Source of the DNA: Siphonodentalium dalli
Taxonomy: Eukaryota; Mollusca; Scaphopoda; Gadilida; Siphonodentaliidae
Reading direction: 5' to 3'
Assembly (NCBI GenBank): GCA_032622095.1
Contig: CP136065.1
Location: 209,166,151 to 209,230,150, forward strand
DNA: 64,000 nt
A program made the position numbers and the translations under genes. Positions 20,415 through 31,570 of the stretch are shown here, piece by piece; within the stretch, counting starts at the first letter, position 1, and each line of letters begins with the position of its first letter. The notes beneath the pieces were generated by a model. It had not been told where the DNA came from. It saw nothing but the letters and a program-made list of their open reading frames with translations, and did not search any database.

Positions 20415-22777
20415 CACTGTTAGAAATTACTGTCGGTTCGACTGTTTCGGGCCGTCATAATCGACGGTCCCATACCGTTTCATCAGTTTGACGGTCCCAT
20501 ACCGTTATGTTATGTGCCCATGTAAATTGTCTAAATTAAATATTTTCGTGATTCAAAGCAATGCCGTCAAAACTCAATATGATATTTATCGGCGACCATA
20601 TTATATACGACAATGACTCCATACAGTATGACTGAATCTTACTCTGCTGATATTTAATATGTATTATTAATCCGGCATTCATTCTGTGTTATGCGGTCGG
20701 CTCGTATATTGATGAGTACGTTATTCCGGGTTCTCGTTTTAGCTCTCAGATCATTTTTTCGACATTTTCCTTTGGCGTTTTATATTTAATCCAAACTATT
20801 GTTTTTGGGAAACTGTTACCTGTTCGATTGTGGACAGTAAACTGTTGTTAAGACGGTATGATTTCGGTTCCTTTGATAACCGGACAAGTTTCAATTCTGC
20901 GAAAATCGGCTTAATCATTGACAATTTCCACTAAATTAAAGAGTAGAGATTCACGCCAATCGATTCATGGCGTTATCCGGGGTCTGACTTCATTCGACTC
21001 AGTGATGCTGTTGAAATTGACAGTGTTAGTATCAAAACACTGGTACATTTACTGACACAAGAGGATACAGGTACAATTAGCACGAGCTTCGATGTCAACC
21101 AATAGTGACAATAATAACAACAACGACTCAACGAGCAGCTATTACTATTAGAATGTTGACAATCCAGTGTTCTGAATCTGATTGTTTCAAAGCACATACA
21201 TGTACATGTACTGTGCGCACCAGTGTAAACAATGAACTGATGCCGCACAGTGACGGATGATCACATACATGTATATACAATTCCAACTTTACAATTACAC
21301 GAACCAATTCATCCTGTGTTCACCAATTTTCATTGAAACGTGTGGATATGAGACATTATCATCATTCGCCATGTTATCGTCAAGTTATTACGACAATTTA
21401 CCGGGAGTACACTATTGGTTGGATGTTCTTATCAAACTATCTTTGACTTACTCACTGATATTGATACTAAGTGTTGTGATACCAGTATACAGTTTGATGC
21501 ATCATGCTTTAAAATTTCATGGACAATGTGCGACTACATGAGCACATAGTCGCCAAGTCATTGCGCACAGTTATTATGGGATCTGCTGTTGTCTTAAAGG
21601 TTCCAATCCCAACTAACTGTTATTGATATACAGTACCAGTCAAAAGAAGTGGTATATTAAACGCGCTATTTTCGCGCCCAATATCGCAATAATATTGCAA
21701 GTGGAAACGCTTATAGGCATGTCGCTTGTGATATTATTGCAATATTTTGCGCTTAATATCTGCATATTTTGCGCTTAATATTGCGACATCTTGCGCTCAA
21801 AATTGTGACATGTAAATCAAATTTTTGCTCCTTCTATATTGTTTATTGTATAAATAGAGACCATGTTTTAGATATGTATATAATTATAGTTGTAAATGCT
21901 ATATGTACACTATATGTACACTACATGCACAGTATTTATCTAATAAATTTATCTAAGAAAACACTATCCGGGTCTTTATGAAATTTAGCGCGCTTAGTAT
22001 CGCAATATTTTGAGTTCAATATTGCAATAATAAGCGCGACAGATTTTTGGTAATGTGTTATAATCACGCCTTTTTGTAAATTAAGCACGCTTAATATCGC
22101 AATAAAGGTGCACCTAAAAATACCACTTCTTCTGACTGGTACTGTATTGTCATGATGTACGGACTGACCTGTTAAAACAAAAACTGTGTTTACAAGTGAC
22201 TGGACAATTTCACGCCTTACATGTTACCAAAAAGTATGCCATTAAGATATTTTACTTTTACGTGTACATAAATTTGAGTTTTCACTGTGAAACATGGAGC
22301 TTTGTTCTTTTTATGGCTTAAAAGGGCATGCCGATTCATGTTTTAGAATGGTCGAAATTATACTCATAACTGGATAATGATATGTTGGCATATCAGCTAT
22401 TACTAGTATCGTTTTTTATTTATCGACTATTCAAAAACATATGAATCGTAATGCCTAACGCGAAATCATATTGTCACCATGGGAACCTGGCTAATTATAT
22501 GGTAAATTAGCAAATTAAGAGCAAACATTGGTGTTGACCCATGAAAAATACCATTGGTCTGACCTTTATTAGTTACAGTCTTGATATTAATTAAACGGTG
22601 CTGAACCGTAAAACATATAACGGTCTGACAGTTACTGGTTACGGTCTGCCAGTTACTTAAACGGTTTTATACCGTGGAACATGCTACGGCCTGACCTGAT
22701 GTTTAACGGTCAAATGTTGGCAGCGATGTTGGGCGGTCTCAGACCGTTAAAGCGACGGTATGTTTTCTAATAGTATA
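20412..22777. mobile_element. CACTA-like non-autonomous transposon, copy A, TSD ATA
   Basis: Element 20,415-22,774 (2,360 bp) starts CACTGTTAGAAA and ends TTTCTAATAGT (the copy at 41.87 kb ends CTAACAGTG), with ATA at 20,412-20,414 and 22,775-22,777. CAC ends and a 3-bp duplication fit the CACTA/EnSpm (CMC) superfamily. Subterminal ACGGT/ACCGT motifs cluster next to both ends (20,440-20,520 and 22,590-22,760), as expected of transposase-binding arrays. Internal short frames, for example 21,257-21,541, show no transposase features. The interior matches 40,650-41,870 in direct orientation. Confidence 0.8.
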
Positions 22778-22884
22778 GCGACGAGACGACCTTGATCGCC
22801 GAGTCGCTATATGGCCACGAAAACTAGCCGAGTCGCGATACATGAATCGTTACAAACAAATTGTGTATATAACACATTTATGTA
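22775..22884 (-). repeat. Right arm of the split palindrome
   Basis: TATAGCGACGAG ... GAGTCGCTATA forms the apical hairpin, followed by CCACGAAAACTAGC and GTCGCGATACATG complementary to the left arm. The arms remain alignable outward to about 20,341 and 22,884. Confidence 0.8.
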
Positions 22885-23569
22885 CCATTGGTGTGATAGA
22901 ATCCACCGCATAAATTACATTTTAGGAGTTTCTTAAATGCCAAAACTGTTGAATTTGTGTCCGATGATTAACTTCCTTGAGTAGATTCTCCCAACCTGCA
23001 AAGGTATCTGTGTCACGCGATTAGCTCGCTTTGCTAAATTATCACAACATGCAAGTTAACGGAAATTGTATTCAATGGACACAATCTCTTACACTTATAA
23101 CACATACTGAACAGATATATATTAGTTACTTTGTGATATGTTATACCATAATACCCATGATGGTAGGCAATCAAATAATGTTAAAACCATGGAACTATTT
23201 GTTTATAGTACGCAAGAATATACGTTGGAATGTCGTTTTGATTTTTCACGCGATTGATGTGACGTCAGTTCATTAATGATTTTGAACCAGTTAACGACGT
23301 CACGAGCGCCTTGTATCGCAACTGCAGTAACGATACAGATGTTTTTATCGCCAATTCGTTATTGCCAATTGTATCAGGGAATTTCGTAGGAAATGGTAGA
23401 TAAGAAGTTACATCGGCCTGATATCTCGGCCGATATCAAACTACATGTACTTGTAACCAAATAATAAACACTAAATATAAGATAATCATTCTTGTCATTG
23501 AATATCTCTCGACAATGCAGGTCCGACACTCCGACATTTATCACTAACAAATGTTCACCATATAGTCAC
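22885..23569. other. No recognised feature
   Basis: No repeat or coding signal supported. Confidence 0.45.
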
Positions 23570-23758
23570 CATGTGAACGCTCACCACAGACACATTTGTG
23601 AGATGGGTCAGTATGGCACATCCCGCCGAATTCAACACATCAAGAACGGATAACAATCGCATCCGCGTCCAATTAATCTAATTCAAACTTTCGCCTGTTG
23701 ATAAGATATCCATACTCATTCATATTAGGATTCCGGTGTATCCAACAATGATTAATTT
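23570..23758 (+). repeat. Duplicated segment D, copy 1
   Basis: Matches 38,941-39,125 in direct orientation, including GAACGGATAACAATCGCATC and CAAACTTTCGCCTGT. It lies beside a CACTA-like copy at both places, so it may belong to a larger repeat. Confidence 0.8.
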
Positions 23759-23902
23759 AAGGAATAATCTCGGTTTCGTAATGTAATTACACAGTCTAAA
23801 GGCATATGCCGAATCACAAACCTACACAGCGATTTATAAGAGATTGTGATTCGGCATATGCCTTTAGACTGTAATTACATTAGGAAACCGAGATTATTCC
23901 TT
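23759..23902. repeat. Long near-perfect hairpin (60-bp arms)
   Basis: AAGGAATAATCTCGGTTTC ... GGCATATGCCGAATCACAA (to 23,820) pairs with 23,844-23,902 with about one mismatch and a 2-base indel; the loop is 23 bp. It is absent from the second copy of segment D, so it arrived separately and recently. It may be a short MITE or a source of hairpin RNA. Confidence 0.88.
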
Positions 23903-24479
23903 ATAATTATGCCATTGATTGTTAAATATTGATTTTAAAAATATGCTCGCCTTTAAAAGACGGTTAATACAAGGGACTATATGTTCTCAAATAACGGACA
24001 GAAAGAGACACACTGTCCGAATAGGATATGTGAAGACTTGAGTCGAAGACAACTCGCCCCGTTCCAGTCCGAATAATATGGATCCATCGATAGATTGAGC
24101 GAGTATTTCCCGAAGCGTATGTCAAGGAAGAAACAAAAGATGGCCAAAATTAATAAAATTTGGATGAAAATTAATATTGGAAGAGGAAACCCTATTTTAG
24201 TCTCCATCAACTGGGACTCATGAGCAGGTGACAATAAATAAGTTTAGTGAACATTTTCTTTAGGAATTCTCCTATCTGTCGGCATTGCCAAATATTTTTC
24301 GATTTCGATTTTTCGCATTGTCATTTGTGATTTTACCGAGAAAAATGTTTTCACTAGAATAAACTATCATGGTAATTAAAGAATTTAAAGATGTTTTATT
24401 TTTCAAAAACTAATTTATTTGGTAAAATTTCAAGAGATTATTCAAAAACTTGTGTCCAGACACCAAACCAAAATGCTCT
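23903..24479. other. No recognised feature
   Basis: An 85-codon minus-strand frame (23,977-24,234) has a hydrophobic stretch but no recognised family. Confidence 0.4.
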
Positions 24480-24890
24480 GTAACGAGTTAATTTTTTTTT
24501 ATAGTCTTCACAATAAACATGTTGCTACACTGCGTCGGGGTGAAGAAAATTCTGCTGTTTTTTTTACGGGGACTTTGTAGCATTTGTATTGACCAATAAT
24601 TTGAACACCCGTCTACGGTCGGTACATCTCTGTGGAATCTCATAAATCACGTAAACCTTCATAGCACTTTTTAACATATCACTACAATGAGACAAATTGA
24701 AGAAATATCCTGCGGTTTTCTCACAGGGACTTTATAGGGGCCTACCATTTGCATTTATAACACCTGTTTACGAACAGTATCTGGGGTTCTCATATATCAC
24801 GTAACCCTTCATGACACTTTGTAACATATCGCGGCACTGAGATGAGTTTTAAAAATATGCTGCGGTTTTCTTATCATTTTCACAACCCCT
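24480..24890 (-). repeat. ~150-bp tandem repeat
   Basis: Three degenerate units share CTCATAAATCACGTAA-like, TGTAACATATC-like and GCGGTTTTCT-like strings, most clearly at 24,638 and 24,789 (about 151 bp apart). The array directly precedes the (GGAC)n element. Confidence 0.7.
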
Positions 24891-24940
24891 TCGAACACAG
24901 GATATTAATTGAAGTGAAATAAAAGGTCAACCGACCACAG

Positions 24941-25623
24941 TGTCCCCCGAAACGTGGCAAGTCGATGCAACTTTGTTAAAGAAATTTAAAAAAATGTTGA
25001 AAGCGAAAAGGGTTAATAACTCCGTAAACAAATTATGTTTCCGTCATCTATATACATGTTGCACATCTCCAATATGTGGGTAACAATACTCTGACGTTTC
25101 AAATATCTACGATCAGAACTGTAGGAGGAGTTGATTACACCATGACGGTACCCTCATACAGAAAATTATAAAAACTGTTGAAATGATCTAAGTCGAAAAG
25201 GGTTAATAACTCTGTCAAAAAATAATGTTTCCGTCATCTATATAAATGGTGCACATCTTCAATATATGGGTAACAATATTCTGAAATTTCAAATATCTAC
25301 GATCAAAACTGTAGGAGGAGTTTATTACACCATGACGGTACCCTCATACAGAAAATTATAAAAACTGTTGAAATGATCTAAGTCGAAAAGGGTTAATAAC
25401 TCCGTCAAAAAAAAAATCCGTCTTCTAGATACATGCTGCACATCTTCAATATATGGGGAACAATATTCTGAAGTTTCAAATCTCTGTGATGAAATCTGTA
25501 GGAGGAGATGATTACACCATGAAGGTACTCAAAAGTGTGACGGGCGGACGGACGGACGGCTAGACGGACGGACGAACGGAGCCCGTTGCTATAGTCCACC
25601 GAAAATTTATTTTTCGGGGGACA
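24941..25623 (-). mobile_element. (GGAC)n element with 190-bp tandem core and TGTCCCCCGAAA ends
   Basis: The ends TGTCCCCCGAAA (24,941-24,952) and TTTCGGGGGACA (25,612-25,623) form a 12-bp inverted repeat. Three units of about 190 bp start at cgaaaagggttaataac (25,004, 25,194, 25,383) and contain GTAGGAGGAGTTGATTACAC-like strings. They are followed by GGACGGACGGACGG (25,540-25,575) and an end hairpin CCGAAAA/TTTTCGG. The layout parallels 1.24-1.97 kb and 51.9-52.57 kb. I infer a tandem-repeat-bearing non-autonomous element. Confidence 0.72.
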
Positions 25624-26900
25624 ATAAACTGTTATGAGTTTATGATATCCATGTTTATAGACATACTTTCTTGGCTCACACATGAGCCGTTTCTATGACA
25701 ATATACGAGAAAATAGTCGTGACAATATTATTGATCTCATATGGCATAAGTAAAGGCATGAAATTATGATATAGATGTAATATAACCTATGTACCATTCC
25801 ACTTTTGGTTAATGGGACACTCCACTACTGGTACCTTGCTTTTCTCGGATAAATACATATATTGGATATCGTCGAGAAAAAAACATATATTGCGATCCTG
25901 AATCTGCGGCATTTAATTAAAACTACCCGGACGTGAGCCCAAAAGTAGGGCTCCGCTTGACCCCAGCATCAACTTGCGGATCCTCGAGTAGGTTCGTATG
26001 ATGCCAGTCGGTAGCTCAGTGACGTTCATGGGTGGAAGAGTTATCGCTACGGTGTCGCCGGATTAATGTGACAAAAAGCGAGCAAAGTCTTGGAGGATGC
26101 CACACCTCAGTTTCAAGTCGGACAAAGTAGAGTGCTAGACTAATTTGGTATGAGATAAACTAAAAGTGGCTGCCATGTTATTGTTTGATGCCATATGGCG
26201 CCCACGCTACCTCGCTGCTTAAACTGATTCCCGATTTGAATATATGGCACACATCGGATACATGGCTGAATAGAGCCAGATTAAGCTTATTTCGTGGTAC
26301 CCATACTTGAAAGGTGTCATAGCCATCTATTCCTTTCAATTTATATTAATATTTGAAACGGGTACCGTGCGATCCAGACCAGCTGAAATGGTTATTTGCC
26401 TTTAGCATGCGATCGCCAATAAACAACGATATAGGTGTACTTATACGCGACGCTTCAGACAGCAGTTTTGTAATAGACCGCAAAACGTCCAAAACTAATA
26501 TTTTAAAACCATTACTGTGCATATGACCGGTAAGAAGAAATACTTAATATGGAAGCCTTACGAAAAGGGTATATCGTAAAATGGCGCAACATCATCGTAT
26601 CGGTATGTTGTTTTGTGCCAATAGACACATGACCTTATTCTGCTTCTTGTGCCACCATGTGTAATTCCTGAACGGGATAACCGAGCGGCTATTGTATTGT
26701 ATTGACGAGATATACCAGGAATAGAGTATGAACATTTTATTTAGGGCGGATAGGGTGAGACGACGCATTAATCAGAAAATGGATGGTATTGTGGAACACC
26801 CTTGCCGAATTATTTGCATTTGCGTCGTTGTCGCAAAGAAAACAATGCGTGGAGTAAACCACAAATGGCGGCGACAACAATAACCATTCGATGGCAGGGG
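25624..26900. other. No recognised feature
   Basis: Unique-looking sequence without supported genes or repeats. Confidence 0.45.
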
Positions 26901-27500
26901 GTCGGGGCTGTTGGAAAAAAAATTCAGGCACGTATGCTGATTTTTTACTTCCGACCCTTGTTGGGACCCACCCACCCCCGCGTCCAAATTTGTTTCCGTT
27001 TTCGGCAGTTTTTTTCCGACCATTTTTTGGACACCCACCCCCGTTTTAACAATAAAACAGAGATTTGCGGCGGGAAATTCACTGTAAACAGCTGTATATG
27101 AATTTTTGTGCATACTATTAGTCATGGATGTTAACATTGACATGTAAATAGGAAAAAGTCATTTTGGGGTCATTCGGCCAAAAAAAAATGGCTGCCAGCG
27201 GCCATCTTAGATTTCAAAATTCAATCCATTAGCATGGGCTACAGGCTATACTGTTTGTCTGATCATCATGGAATTTGTCATTTATGTTAATATTGACATA
27301 TAAATGTGTTTTAAGCCAAACTCATTGCAAAAACAGTCAAAAAGATTTGCAGGAAAAATATTTTTGAGTTGCGGAGTTTTGTTTTTGTTGGTCCTATCGA
27401 CTACCCACCCACCCGGTATACGTGCCCGGACAAAAACCTTTTTCCACCCCTGTCGGTATAAAAATCGGTGTGAAGAAAGACTGAGACTCCAATCCATGAG
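26901..27500. repeat. C-rich repeat with one 160-bp-family unit
   Basis: Two CCCACCCACCC-type blocks (26,968-26,982 and 27,401-27,414; another at 27,031) flank a single unit (27,150-27,300) of the CATTCGGCCAAAAAA / GCCGCCAGCGGCCATCTT family that forms a seven-unit array at 59.4-60.5 kb. Open frames here (up to 123 codons, minus strand) are likely chance frames of the C-rich repeat. Confidence 0.6.
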
Positions 27501-28520
27501 TCTAGAAATGAATACATGGCCAGTGTCTTACGACATGTGTCTGATAATTAGGTGATGACGCTGCTCTGATACGCACGAAGTGAGTGATATCATTTAAGGG
27601 CGGATTGACCGACCTGTATTAACTACATTGGCTGCGAATTGCATGTGGCCAAAACGACTCAACATTTTCTTCTGATTTGTGCAAGTATAGTTGAACATAC
27701 ATGAGCGAATCAGCTGCGTGAGCCTTGACGGAGATGACATTTCATACAAGAAAACTAAGATGCATGCATCAGGTCACCCATGAACTATTTAGCATACAAT
27801 AATTCAGTTCTGTGAATTCTCCTGCAATTTCGGTTGCAGTTTCACAACGTTACAACTGACATACGATTACACAAGACGAACCTTGAATGTGGAACTATGT
27901 AAGAGTGAATATTAATGTTCCAAATCCCATGTTTCACCTTTAGTGGTAATGGGGTCGTACTTTGTTAACACGCAAGTAGTGTAATTAAGTACGGGTAATT
28001 AGAAGTAACAAATCGTTTAGTTTCTATCGTATTGGCTGAAAAGGGTGAGCAGATTGCTTGTGATGAATGTTCTCGTTAGCTGCCAATACAATTTGCATAT
28101 TTGTCCCGTTACGTTTATACACGTATAGGATTGGCGGGCCAGAGTGTGTTGACGTGTTAATTGTTTGGTTCGTTAATAACAGATCAGCAGGGATTTGTCG
28201 TGATAACGTATAATTGAAAATATGCTACCTAAACGGTTGATCTATTATACCACTGTGTATACTCGGTTTAAATAGGTATATTAGATAGGGGCGTGTGCTA
28301 AATTTTGGTGTGGACCGATGATCTAAACAAAAAATCAGAGGTAAATGTCGGCGGGCGGTAGGGCCATTTTTTCAATAATTTTTAAAGAAATTCAGCAGTT
28401 GCAACAGCAGCAGCAAAAAAAAAGGGTGTACAATTGGCAAACGATGAGGGGCGGTGTGACGTGTAACTAGGATTGAAATTAGATATGCAATTTGGAGATT
28501 ATTGAATGAGGGATGTTATA

Positions 28521-28989
28521 TTAAAGGGACGAGAGGCCTTAGTTGTCGAAGTTCCAAACCCCGTAAACAGAAAAATATTAAAACGCATACAGTTTGGTTC
28601 AAATATACGATGACTATCGCGTAAACAGCATGCTTACATAAAGACCTACTATATTTTACCTAAACAAGAGTCTGATTGTGTTATAGATTGTGTTATCACA
28701 CACACATGATATAAACGCTCTTTATTATTTCCATATAAGGAATTGAGCAACAAAGAACGCTCTTTATGTTTACGATCATAATATAAAGAAACAACAGAAA
28801 AGTAACTTGTTATGCTTTTGTTTACATAACAATCGTCAAATATACGACAATAAGATACTGTTTATGAGATATTTCTCATTTGTATACTAACAAAGTCGGT
28901 CTGTGTTTGAATATTATTCCGTTTGTAGCGGTTTTTGACGGGTGGAAATATGTTCACATGATACCCACCAATGCCTTCAGTACCTTTAA
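28521..28989 (-). mobile_element. TTAA-M family MITE, member 3
   Basis: TTAA at 28,521-28,524 (followed by AGGGACGAGAGGCC) and 28,986-28,989 (preceded by AGTACC). It carries the AAAGAGCGTT module in reverse (28,717-28,772). Its orthologous copy in segment A' is member 5, so it inserted before the duplication. Confidence 0.82.
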
Positions 28990-29069
28990 GGTATACTGCA
29001 ACTTTTTTTCTTTTCAATAGCAGAATACAGAATCCTATTAAGAAGTGACACAAAATACAGAACATTTTT

Positions 29070-29562
29070 TTAAAGGTATGGTTGGCTTGGGTATCCTGTG
29101 AAAATATTTCCACCCGTCAAAAACCGCCACAAACAGAAAGAACATCAAAATGTAGACAGACTTTGTCCGTATATAAATAAGAAATATCGCATAACAGTAT
29201 GTTATTCTCATATGTTTAATCATTGTTATGTAAACAAAAGCATAAAAAGTTACTTTTCTGGTGTTTGTTTATATTATGATGGTAAACATAAAGAGCGTTA
29301 TTTTTCGGTGAATTCCTTATATGGAACTAATAAAGAGCGTTTATGCCATTTGTGTGTGATTAGCCAGTAGCATTGTGTTGTCCTCTATAAACCAATCAGG
29401 CTCTTGCTTAGGTAAAATATAGTAGGTATTTTGATAACATGCTGTTTACGCGATGGTCATGGTATATATGAACGAAACTGTATGCGTTTTAATGTTTTTC
29501 TGTTTACGGTGTTTGGAACAAATATGAATATTTTCGACAATTAAGGCCTCACGTGCCTTTAA
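29070..29562 (+). mobile_element. TTAA-M family MITE, member 4 (empty site known)
   Basis: TTAA at 29,070-29,073 (then AGGTATGG) and 29,559-29,562 (after GTGCCT). In segment A' the matching position has a single TTAA (60,757-60,760) with the same flanks, i.e. an unoccupied site. This fixes the borders (485 bp) and the TTAA duplication. It lies head-to-head with member 3, 80 bp apart. Confidence 0.9.
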
Positions 29563-29628
29563 TTATAAGTATTGAGCGGTGAGAAATATTTGAGTCGAGG
29601 AAACCATTAACGAAAGGCGATATTGATT

Positions 29629-29878
29629 AGTGTGCTATTATTGGCATAACAAAGAGTAGATTAGTTGTCAGTATCGGACCAAATTGCGGCTGAAGATGGA
29701 TAACTTTAAATAAATGGGCTTTATGTGTATAACAAGGCAAAATTTGGTCGAAGATGTTGATAAATATAATAATTTTCGGGCAATTTTAGAAGATATTTTA
29801 CAGTGGTTAGCATTATTTTACGACTATCAATTCTTATAACTGAAGTGGATTATATAAATGTTGTTGGAATCGGTACCT
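29629..29878. repeat. Sequence related to interior of the TATG MITE
   Basis: GAAGATGGATAACT followed by similar spacing to GTGGT-AGCATTATTTT and GATTCTTATAACT-like text resembles 4,108-4,290. Confidence 0.5.
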
Positions 29879-30337
29879 TTACATGAAAATTAAATAGTAT
29901 TTAGGACCTATATGGATAGATATATACAAAGAAGGATTTGGGTCAAGAAACGATTGTTGCCCAAAAACGCTGTCTCTATCCCCATTTACAATACCATGAA
30001 ATTGGTCGCGAACATATCGGATGTGGAAAATATTGTTAAACAGTTCAAAATTTTCGGGCAAATGATAATAATGTCCAAGATATCCAGTGTTTAAATTTAG
30101 AATGTCCCTATGTACACTTTGAACTAACTGCGAATACAAAATCGTTCCCTGTTCTAACAGTCCATCCAAATCATTTGCATCAATGTTCACAAGTTGATCA
30201 TTTTGGTTTTGATCGTTGATCCGGCCAGATGAAAAAAATAACAATGCTACCAAAGCAATTGCTGTACACTGAACACCATTAAAATGTGAAAACTGTTGGC
30301 AGCCCTGGTGTAAATTTGCCCTCACAGCTCTGACCAT
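29879..30337 (-). CDS. Peptidase C76 / herpes tegument-like cysteine protease domain (fragment)
   Basis: A 152-codon frame starting MVRAVRANLHQGC. It contains HQG near residues 10-12, then GVQCTAIALVALLFF with a candidate nucleophile Cys at residue 24 in a Q-C-x-x-x-x-L setting, and NDLDGLLEQGTILYSQLV about 50 residues later. This arrangement matches the N-terminal part of C76-type (herpesvirus tegument N-terminal-like) papain-fold proteases that occur in large proteins of animal mobile elements. I recall the family pattern, so this is recognition by eye. The partner His/Asp region is not certain (HIRYVRDQFHG near residues 104-114 may belong to it). The frame ends at a stop, shorter than a full domain, so this may be a remnant or first exon. 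No companion transposase is recognised nearby. Confidence 0.45.
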   Translation of the reverse strand: MVRAVRANLHQGCQQFSHFNGVQCTAIALVALLFFSSGRINDQNQNDQLVNIDANDLDGLLEQGTILYSQLVQSVHRDILNLNTGYLGHYYHLPENFELFNNIFHIRYVRDQFHGIVNGDRDSVFGQQSFLDPNPSLYISIHIGPKYYLIFM

Positions 30338-30779
30338 GGTGATTGACTGATTCTGAATAAGATATACAGTAAAATGGAAGGCAAAACAATAAAATATTAT
30401 TATCAGAATAACAAATAGAGAATGGAGAAAAATTCGTTAAAAGAAAAATATTTATTTGGAATTTGAATTATTTTGATTTGTAAATCTAAATCGCGAAAGA
30501 AAATCAGAGGGTTCAGTAATTTGAGTAAATTTAATAGCAATCGCAGAAAATGGCAACATGCCAACTAGTAATACTAATAGCAACAGAACAAAGGGTCATT
30601 GAAATCTGCGATTATACAAATAAACTTCGCAGGCGCGGTGGATATTTGCAGAACTGATCAACACAAAATTGACTATTATTGATCAAATAACATCGCCATC
30701 ATATATTAAATAAATGAAACAAGTCAATAGAAATTTCTCTGCCTGGACTAATAAAAAAATGGCGACGTCTTCATATAAT
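30338..30779. other. No recognised feature
   Basis: AT-rich sequence upstream of the protease-like frame. I do not see a clear promoter or splice acceptor. Confidence 0.4.
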
Positions 30780-31570
30780 TATATCAATTCTGCGCATGCG
30801 CAAGAAACTTCCAAATAAGGAGTTGCCATATAAGGAAACTGCAATCTCAATAATTACCAAGCAATTAAAGTCTTAACATACAAGTCAAAAATATTGTTTC
30901 ATGATCGAACTGCGGACCTGATAATTATAGAAATATGTAGGCGAAATATTGTTTAATTAGTTAATCACATGATTTAGACATCAACACACTCTTAAAGACG
31001 CTATACACCGCCATCCAATGTCGTTATTTAACTGGGTCGGTGTTTCTTGTTATCAATTGTTTATTGCTTCGTTTTTAGTAAGACCATTGTATCTGTTCTG
31101 CGCATGCGCAAGTCAATTTCCATATATGGGATTTGTGTTAACCGCTATACCGATCAAGGCATACAAATAACCACGCAATAATCTTAACATAAAAATAAGA
31201 TATATTGTAATTTATGCAACTACGACCCTGATAACCCTGATAACTAATAAAATATACCGGCCAATTCATTTAAGATCGTTATTTCACCTTGCTTTAGCAT
31301 CAATACACTCTTAAACGCACATAAACGACCCATTGGCGTTAAATTAAATATACTCGGTATTTATTATATTACTTTTTTATTGCTCAGTATAGAGTTAGAC
31401 CCTCGACACCTGTCAATATATTTGGGCTGAATTCATCTGATGCGGTATTATTCCTCGAAATAAACAACAAAGCCGTCGTTACTTCGAAATGTAGTTTGGG
31501 CTAACATTTACACAAATCCTGCATGAGTTTTCTGTCGACACACACATCATTTCAGAAACAACTGTGAAAT
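30780..31570 (+). repeat. Dispersed repeat B, copy 2, with 308-bp tandem units
   Basis: Two direct units about 308 bp apart each contain the palindrome TGCGCATGCGCA (30,791-30,802 and 31,099-31,110), CACTCTTAAA and a GATAA-TAT-like run. From 31,080 to 31,560 the sequence is the reverse complement of 53,200-53,715. The end matches copy 1 at 788-905. Class unknown. Confidence 0.8.

Larger units (their letters stand above)
27743..29628 (+). repeat. Inverted duplicate segment A, copy 1
   Basis: Reads, on the opposite strand, as 63,974 back to about 60,692, with scattered changes over unique-looking sequence and over TTAA-M MITEs. Differences include an extra ~185 bp here at about 28,200-28,385, MITE member 4 here only, and the THAP transposon in the other copy only. 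The shared flanks on both sides of the MITEs show this is a duplicated block rather than independent insertions. Confidence 0.85.

Noticed and set aside
26772-27143. 123-codon minus-strand gene
   Set aside because: It overlaps a C-rich repeat, has no domain, and an overlapping frame on the plus strand is almost as long.
28521-29562. A single ~1-kb foldback element
   Set aside because: Each arm is a complete TTAA-flanked unit, and segment A' has only one arm plus an empty site, so there are two insertions.
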